Source of the DNA: Aldrovandia affinis | Taxonomy: Eukaryota > Chordata > Actinopteri > Notacanthiformes > Halosauridae | Reading direction: 5' to 3' | Assembly (NCBI GenBank): GCA_029706075.1 | Contig: JAINUG010000049.1 | Location: forward strand, 1,543,418 to 1,607,417 | DNA: 64,000 nt | In this document: piece after piece, positions 56,250-64,000 of the stretch | Numbering within the stretch: position 1 is the first letter of the stretch | Layout: each line of letters begins with the position of its first letter | Notes under the pieces: model-generated | What the model was told of the DNA's origin: nothing | The model's input: the letters and a program-made list of their open reading frames with translations, nothing else | Databases searched by the model: none | Program-made: the position numbers and the translations under genes

Positions 56250-59200
56250 CCATACCACACTCTAGGTGGGAATGGAAATCTCTCTCATTCGAGTCCTGAC
56301 TAGAGTGTACGTTATGATATACTGTTCAGTCAGAACACTAGTCGCTAATGCCACCTGCGGGTACCTGTCAGAGCTTCACTGCTACACAGTCCCATGAGCA
56401 CATGCTGCACAAGTCAAACATAAATATCAGTGTAGAATAACGTTAACCGTCGTGTCTATCTTTGGGCTACATATGACGTAGTGATCGCATTTTCAAAGAT
56501 GTGGAGATTTATTGAGGGTGCAAGTCCACCCCCAAAGAAGATCAGCTAAAATCTCTGCGAAAATATGATTCAGAGAGCAGAGATCGCACGTTTCCAGGAT
56601 CGCCACGACACGAGTAGGACAAGTAACTTTTAGGAGGGACAAGTATCCAGCTACGGCAGGTCAGGGGAAATGTAGCCTAAGACCGATCTCTTCTGCAGCT
56701 CAATTTCACCGTGATGGCGTGAGAGGGAAAGTTGTCATTGTGCTGATTGTTAATAACTATTGCTGTTACTAATCCTAGCAAAAAGGCCTTGAAGGCTAAC
56801 AAAATATGTTTTTCCTAAATGTGGGTTAGAGTTAGTATGTGGGCAATTAAACATGGGCTACTTTTTAAATTAAAGATTGTGGCAGATGTTGGGGAGGCCT
56901 TAAATATGGGTCAGTGGTCAACTGGGGATATGATGCCATGCAGGCACTCATTAAAGGATGGTGTTGGGTGAATTAGGGCCCCTCTCCCTCTGGGCACTGG
57001 GGGCTTTAACAGGCAGAAAATATCCACCTCGTTCTGAAGCAGATGGCCTGCTAATGGACGGAGCACACACAAAAGAAGTCCAGCCCACTTTTTCTGTCTC
57101 CAACCGTCTGACCATTTCGCTTCAAACGATTCCCAGTAGCTGGGCCAACCTGTTTTTTTTTTGATGGGGGGGTTATCTTTGTCCAGCCCAAAGAGTGTTC
57201 CCTTCAACATAGTATATAGCAGAATTTGCATATGCTAAGGTTGAGTCAGCTGTGGCTTATCCTATCCTAACGCAGAGAGGTGGTCAGGTGATCAGGCAAT
57301 GTTCTGAAGCAGTAACTTCTGCTTTTCCTAAGGATAACACTTCTCAGCAGATGCAACCAATTGGAAATGTATTATTTTAATGTAAAATCACTCTTCTTTT
57401 CTGTCTTTCTCTCCTGTCAATGTGAAGCCCTCTACAATGCCCGAGATTTGCCAAAATGGGGTTGTCTTGGTGACTAATTTGGCATTTGTCTAATTTGGCA
57501 AACTTGACTGATGGCCCTTATTTGAATTTGAGTGTGCAAAATTCAAATCTATTATTATTATTTTTTAAACTTTATTTTCACAGTCCACAGTTAATAAAAA
57601 CAGTTCAGGTCAGTTTTTATACAGTACTTCACACACTAAAAATATAACATATGTTGTGGCAGTAGTAGGGAAGCAAAGTGATGCTGGTGTTTAGGGGACT
57701 GTCAGGTAAAGAAAAGTTTCCTTCATTGTTATGTGTATGTACAGTGTGGTACAGTGAGTGGGCAGAGCTGAAGGTTGGAGCTAGGTAGCCATTTTTGGAG
57801 GGAATTGTTCAACAGAAACCGTTTTAAGCGGGGTTATCCAACCCATGCATATTGATGAGAAAGAATCAACGTGCATGATTTTTGGGTTATTAAGAAGCAT
57901 TTGAACACAAGTAATCGATTGCAATATAATGGTTGAATGTTTGAACAACTGAATGTTCAGCCTCATCCACCTTTCCAGACACATGCGGTCACAGGGGGCC
58001 TGATTACAGACTGAGTGCATTAGGCTGAGGGGAGGGGGGTGCAATGCCCTGTCTGAGATAAAAGCTATTTTCAGAAGGCTGGATGTCCCTCTTAAGGGTG
58101 GACAGGGGTGTGTAGAATTGTGTTTTTGATGTGTCTTTATGATGGAGGATGATTGGAAGTAAACCATTATTTACAGTATGCCACTAGCTCTGGTCTGGTC
58201 TGTTGCTTAGAAGAAAGTGCTGTCAATTTCAAGAGCCTGAAATGTGCCACAGGCCCCCAGTTTTGAGCACTTTCGTATGTGTGTGCATGCGACTGCCTGT
58301 GCATGTGATTGTTTTGAACAATGATGTGTCTGGGAAGGAGGAATGAGGAGTTTGTTATTGGAAGTTTTTGTCATCAGTCAACTGGGTTCCCTCACACGCA
58401 GCTGGAGGAACAAGGGCCCATGGCTGCTAATGTTGCCAGGCAGGGAGTCTGATGCAACATTGAGATACTGATTTCACAGTAAACAGTAATGGATTTGCTT
58501 CCAGAGGATTCACTTTCAGAAATAGATCACCCGTCAACCTTGTCAGAGTGAAATTTGCACCACGAGTACTGCAGAGAAAACCGCCGGGTTTAGTCCAATC
58601 TAACCCGCAGCCGATGCTTGCAGCAGCCCCTGCATAAGCACCTGAGTCCCACTGCTGTTCTCCTTCCTTTCCACTGCCACCAGCTCTTATCCCCTAGAGG
58701 GGTTTGTCCTTGCCCTGTTCTGCTGTTGTCCTGGCAGACCTGCCAGCCCTCCTGCACCTGAAGGCACCAAACCTTGGCATGTAACCGTGCCTAACATTTA
58801 CTGTTCAATGAACCAGGTCTGGAAGTCGCAGTCTGGAAGTCTGCCTGGCTAAACTGTACTTCAGAAAGAAGCTAATTGGCATTTACATATTTAGTTTGGA
58901 AAAATTATTCTAATCACCTCCAGGATTACTGATGGACATTACATTGTTACAGTGCGCAGGGGTCACACATATTGGAAGTCATTGTTTTTGATATGAGTCC
59001 CCTGAATTTGCAGTCAATGTTACCATCCCCAATTTCTCTGTCAATCTGTGTTATACTCAGCTGCTAGCAGACTGAAGTCCCAGTGGGCCAATTAGAGCAA
59101 GTACAGATCGAAAGACACGGGGAGATATGGGACATGATTGTGGGTTGGTGGGGGTATTAATGAGCAGACAGGGTGTCATCTGTTTTTGATGATTCAAACA

Positions 59201-60330
59201 GCCCTACAGGGTAACCCCTTCTGTGTTTGTGCATAATTTGTCTGTGCGCACATTTGCGTGCTACGTCTTAAGCTTGGAGGAAAAGCCCCATGATTGGCCC
59301 ACCACAGAGCTTTCGTGAAATTGGGGGTAGTTTCACAGGGTAGGATTGCTTGTAGATAGACTTGCAATCTGTATGAAGTGATCGTTGTGCAACAGTGATA
59401 TTGCTGCTTATTCGACTAACTCATATTATGTTGGAAAGATGCCACATGTTAAATGTTATGCATCAAAGTTCAGTGAAATGCTACAGTATATTTTAAAGAT
59501 GAAGTGTATAATCTGGTTTACTGTGACTGTTGATTGATTTCAGAAAAAGGGCCGTGTGTGACATTTTCATGAACAGTCTGTTCTCTTGTCTCCCACGGCA
59601 ATGTTTTTGGGAGCAGCACATTGGCACATTCTCCACACTGGGCAAACAGATCCACTATTGAAAGTGCTTTCCCTCTGACCTGTGAACAGAAGCAGACAAG
59701 ACTATATAGCAATGTATTTTGACAGTGCATCTGCAGACAAAGATTAGATTTTGGTCATGGAGCCACAGTTTATGGGGCTGTCTTGTAGCAGTGCCTGCAC
59801 ACCCTGCTGTCACACCACACCAGCTTCCACTGCCACACCATTCTAGGATGTGTCATGTTCACTTTTGGTTCCAGGTAGCCTCATTTGTCAAGGGTGGTTC
59901 TTCTGTTTATTACGAGGCAACATGCACCCGATTTTTGCAGGGATCACACACCGAACCCTCCCAGTTCAGGAAAATCAACATAGAGATGGAGCATTCCTTA
60001 CACAAGCATGTCATACCTTTAAGACAGTTTATATAACGTTTAACACAAGTTGGTATTAAACTGCCTTCAGACTAGTGGAGTGCTGTACACTGCATGGTTT
60101 AACAAGACCTGCCCTTAGTAAGTTGGTATAGGAAAGTGCTCCAGCTGTTGCTTAATGGGTTATCTGTCACAAATAAGTGGGTGCTGAATCCCAAATAAAC
60201 GCATTCTCTGTTTTTATTACATACAGCGCAGCTAGTCCTGTTTTCCTCAGTGTTTTCCTTTACTTGCTCTTATTACGCTCATATTACAGTTTTACAAGAG
60301 AAGGGTCCTAAGGATATGCACTCAAGAAAA
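56250..60330 (+). other. LRCH2 intron 1, no feature recognised
   Basis: No exon or classifiable repeat seen. A minus-strand-T-rich stretch occurs near 57548. Confidence 0.4.
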
Positions 60331-60341
60331 TGTGACTGTAG

Positions 60342-60398
<57 letters not shown>

Positions 60399-60420
60399 CA
60401 CATGTATGTGTGTGTGTGTG
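60342..60420. repeat. compound (GT)n(AT)n(GT)n microsatellite
   Basis: About 39 bp of TG, 18 bp of TA, then a second short TG run. The Cys/Val-type open frames here are artefacts. Confidence 0.95.
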
Positions 60421-60424
60421 TACT

Positions 60425-63400
60425 ATGTGTGCACTTTAAGGGGACCTCTGGTTTGTTATGACTTATGAGATGTATGGATATGTATTCCTTGCATAGCTGA
60501 AAGACCAAGTGCATGCTGTAGCTCGATCTTAGGTTTGCAGTCCCGACGATGTCACTGGATTGCTGGAACTCTACAGTGCATTGCTATAAGGCAGTCACTC
60601 TTTCTGTATGAAATCTGAATTCTTTCTCCATGCAAAAGTCTCTGGTCTCTTTAATGTGATGTATCGTAGAGCAAATCACCTCCAGGAGTGTATGTACAAT
60701 GACAAAACAATTTTTACTTTTGAAAAAATATGCAGATTAGTGCATTGAGTTGAGCTATAATATCAACGTCTTTTTTTTTCTTCTTTTTTACAATGACCTT
60801 TGCGCAGCTGAATAACGCACTGAATTTATGGTTTCAGCTATTTCTGGCATGAACGTCTTAGTTTAAAATATTCAATAAATATTAAGCCCAAGCCAACATC
60901 ACAAGGTCTGGGGTGGTGAGATGCATTGTATGACTCACTGACCCAGAGAATGATTTGGGTCTTCTTCTGTGGTCCCCTACCCCGCCCCTAATGGAAATTC
61001 AGTTTCAGTCCATTTGCAGCTCTGTCTCAGGGGACGTGTCATTGTCGGGGGCTGCTGGACATGTTTTAAGGGGCAGGGGGGCTGTAAGTGAGAATCCTGT
61101 GGTGTGGGGGGGTTCCGTCTGAGGCTCCGGTCTCAGAAAACCGATCCCAAAACCAAATCCGCTGCAGAACGTGACGGGCCCCCGAGGGGCGAAGACACAG
61201 GCCCTTCTGGCGCACAGCTGAAATGCCACGAGTGATCTATTCCTCTCTCATTCTACAATTTACACCTCATGAAATGGAAGATAAAAGCCACAACCAGTCA
61301 CCAGTCTGGTTAGTACTGGGCATGTCTTCTCTCGTGTATTTCTTGAACGAGGGCCGTTAATATAAACCTGTATGTTTGCTTTGCGGACGCTGTTTGTTCA
61401 GGGATAATATCCATATGAAACGATTTGACTTTACCCCTGATACTCACGATTTGGATTACCCAGTCGCAGTGAGCCTATCCCTTCTCTGAGTTTGCAAGAG
61501 CGCGGGCTAAATCTCACTCTCTGAGTTGCGCAGCCGTTGCGCTGGAGGACTGCAGTAATTACAGCTGCGACAGGCAGACGGCAGGCGCCCGATAAACCAG
61601 AGGGCTCTGCTGCTCGACAGCTCCCTGCACACCATTGTTTAGGTGTCATTTGATATGCTGCCATCCGATAATCTTAATCGGAAGTGTTGGCCTTGTAAAG
61701 GGGCGGGGGCGGGGGGTACTGGATGAGGAGCGTCTTTATTACATCAAGACGCATCCAAACTCAAAATGGCTCTTTACAGGTCAAGGGTTCACAATCTCTC
61801 AGGACTTGCCAATCTGCAGGTTTGATGTATTATCAGGGCTCATACTAGAGGAACTAGTTTAGGATTAGGGGAGAGTAGCCCGGTCAAATTGGCTGGTTTA
61901 AGACCGTGATTAATAGTCTGGGTCTGGGTCCAGGATGGAGACACCAGCCATTTTTATATATTTTCACCATTGCATGGTTCAGATAAAAGGCTAGTTAGTT
62001 AGTTCTGCTGAAGGAATCTCCACTGGGACAGTAATAAAACCAGCAAAAAGACCATTCTGTTGTATTCAAGCTTTTAGTTATTTGCAGACAGGCATCCCAG
62101 TGCACAAAGTAGAGCAATATCAATGTCAGGCCTGCTATATTTCATTTAAAGGACAGAAGAGTCTAAAGCTGACATACTGTACCCTCTTAGTAAACAGCTC
62201 CAACTAGATGAACGACAACAGACTAGATGCAGCACAACCAAGCAAGACGTGTGCTGCTAATTTCTTGTTTTGAGTCAAAATAATATTTGACCATCACATA
62301 AGTCCTAATATAGATAAAAGGTGATGTGATATAGCAAATAACACAAAAAGTGTTATAAAAAATAAACAACTTTTCCATTATCTACTCAACAAAAGTCATC
62401 AGACATCGAATACCCCTGGGGAAAAATAAGTGCAGGCCTAGCTTAAGTAACTGGCAAAAGCTATTTTAGTAGCAACTACAAATGTCCTGTAAGTATGTCT
62501 CTCACATTGCCTAGAATAAATTCTGGAGCACTCTTCCTGACAGAATTGTTTCAACTTTGGCTTTCTTGCATGTAGAGTTCACGTCCATTCCTTTCAATGC
62601 ATCTCAATGGGCTTTGAGCTTTGCAACGTATTCTGCTCCAGAGCACTCTGGTACAGGATGGAATACATGGTTGACTCATTGACTAACTTAATGTTCAAGT
62701 CCTGAACTATCAAAGCAGTGCAAGAGGTGGGGTTCCTCCAAGATAATTCTCCCATCGCACTCAATAGGAAAATGATCATGAATGAACCCCACTGCTTAAG
62801 TACCCCACTACAATGTGAAACATGGTGGCAGAAGGGTGGTGATTTTGCACTGCCTTGATAGTTCAGGACCTGGAAAAGCAGCATGACAGTTAAGGGAACT
62901 GAGCAGGCAACCAGAAGGTTTTGGGTTGGAATCCTTTGAGGTGTCTGTTGTACCCTTGAACAAGACGCTCATCTTTAGTTGCTTCAGCAAATGGATGATA
63001 TACAAGCTATGTAAATCACCCTGGATAAAGAAGCAAGTATAATGTTGACTTTCTTGTTAATCCCAAAAGTATGGATGGCAGAGAGTTTTTATTAAAACCG
63101 AATGAAGGGCACGGAGTTTGAAGCATGGTAAGACGTAGCCAAATAATTAAATGTTTAAAAGAACCCATCCCCTTTTTATTTATTTACTATATTTGTCTGT
63201 TTATTAAGATGACAGATGCTTTTATACAATGTGATTTGTGAGGTCGTAGTTCCAAAATACATTCAATGTGTATCAGTGGAGCTTAAAGAACAACAACATC
63301 AAACACCTAGTGAGAGTATCAAGCATCACATAGTCACAGTGCCGAACAATGCTGCTACTGTATATAACATTTCTTCCACTCTGGAAATATTGTGAGTGTA

Positions 63401-64000
63401 ATGTTTCAAAAGCTCTCACAGGCATGAGCCCAACCACGGTTGTCTTAATTTGGTGTCTGGATTTTTGTTGGCAATGGACAGTGGGAGTGCGTGACATTCA
63501 AATGTTTCTGTAAGTTTTTAGCAGACAGTCTTACACAGGGTGACTTGGCTTAAACTTAACGTAAATGGATAATATATACTGAAGTAATAACAGCATACAG
63601 CATCTCATGTAGAATCAGCAGTTCTGCATACTGAGATATTGACCTGGAGAGATTTGTTTACTGCCACTGTAATACTCAACAATTTTTTTCCCTTTCTGGG
63701 ATCATTGATCATCATGGGGTGCTTTGTGGTTTGTTTGTTGTGTAATCAGCTTACTCAAAGAAGCCTTCTCATCTTTATTCCAAAGGAGCTCACTGTTGCT
63801 GTGTAAACAGAAGCGCATAGGCAATGCTGTCAGAAGGTGGCAGAATTAAACAAGTTAAATGGAGCGGGTGTATTGCTAGCATAGCACAGCCTTTGTGTGC
63901 TCAAACCCTATTGGCTGGCTTCTTTCTGAGAGTGTAGAATTTGCTTCACGCTCTTCAGATTTTATTAGTGGCATTTTAATGAGCTTCTGATTTAAAGCAA
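60425..64000 (+). other. LRCH2 intron 1 (window end), no feature recognised
   Basis: A GC-richer patch lies near 61020-61210 and 61480-61710. A SINE-tail fragment (TTTAGCAGACAGTCTTACAC) is near 63518. No LRR exon is recognised. Confidence 0.4.

Noticed and set aside
56498-56620. Frame beginning MWRFIEGASPPPKK, reminiscent of zinc-finger hAT-type N-termini
   Set aside because: It stops after 16 codons and the following frame has no recognisable domain. Too weak to call.

Overview
The window looks like nuclear DNA of a ray-finned (teleost) fish. It has multi-exon genes with GT-AG introns, vertebrate protein families, very long CA/GT microsatellites, and a heavy load of fish-type repeats: Tc1-like transposons, hAT and Harbinger MITEs, tRNA-derived SINEs and L2/Rex1-like LINE pieces. 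I cannot name the species. No operon, CRISPR, phage or bacterial feature is present. All gene models were assembled by eye from splice sites, reading phase and remembered vertebrate homologues.

Layout. (1) 303-3455, plus strand: the last five coding exons of a WDR44-like WD40 gene, with its 3' UTR to about 4.36 kb. (2) 7332-28414, minus strand, tail-to-tail with WDR44: a complete U2SURP (SR140) gene of 23 coding exons plus a noncoding first exon near 29.5 kb. Exon lengths sum to 2709 nt with every phase consistent (902 residues). (3) 29.9-30.5 kb, plus strand: an unrecognised possible small gene, head-to-head with U2SURP and containing a possible GC-AG intron (low confidence). (4) 32958-38873, minus strand: a complete nine-exon FYTTD1/UIF-like mRNA-export adaptor (909 nt, 302 residues). 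(5) 43170-43404, plus strand: first coding exon of an LRCH gene, best matching LRCH2. The rest of the window (43.4-64 kb) reads as its first intron and upstream sequence.

Functional theme. Two of the genes act on nuclear mRNA: U2SURP in U2 snRNP-dependent splicing, and the UIF-like protein in recruiting UAP56 for export. WDR44 (Rab11-linked trafficking) and LRCH2 (leucine-rich repeat plus calponin-homology scaffold) are unrelated neighbours. A FYTTD1-type gene beside an LRCH gene mirrors the FYTTD1-LRCH3 neighbourhood of tetrapods, so this may be the ohnologous block.

The most interesting observations are: a CA repeat of about 71 units that itself supplies the 5' splice site of a U2SURP intron; a Harbinger element carrying a Myb/SANT exon nested in a Tc1 relic, with that relic's terminal repeat holding the nearest poly(A) signal for the UIF-like gene; an unfamiliar 498-bp inverted-repeat element with a 3-bp target duplication; and a SINE family with about seven copies. 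I found no convincing novel enzymatic or defence system.
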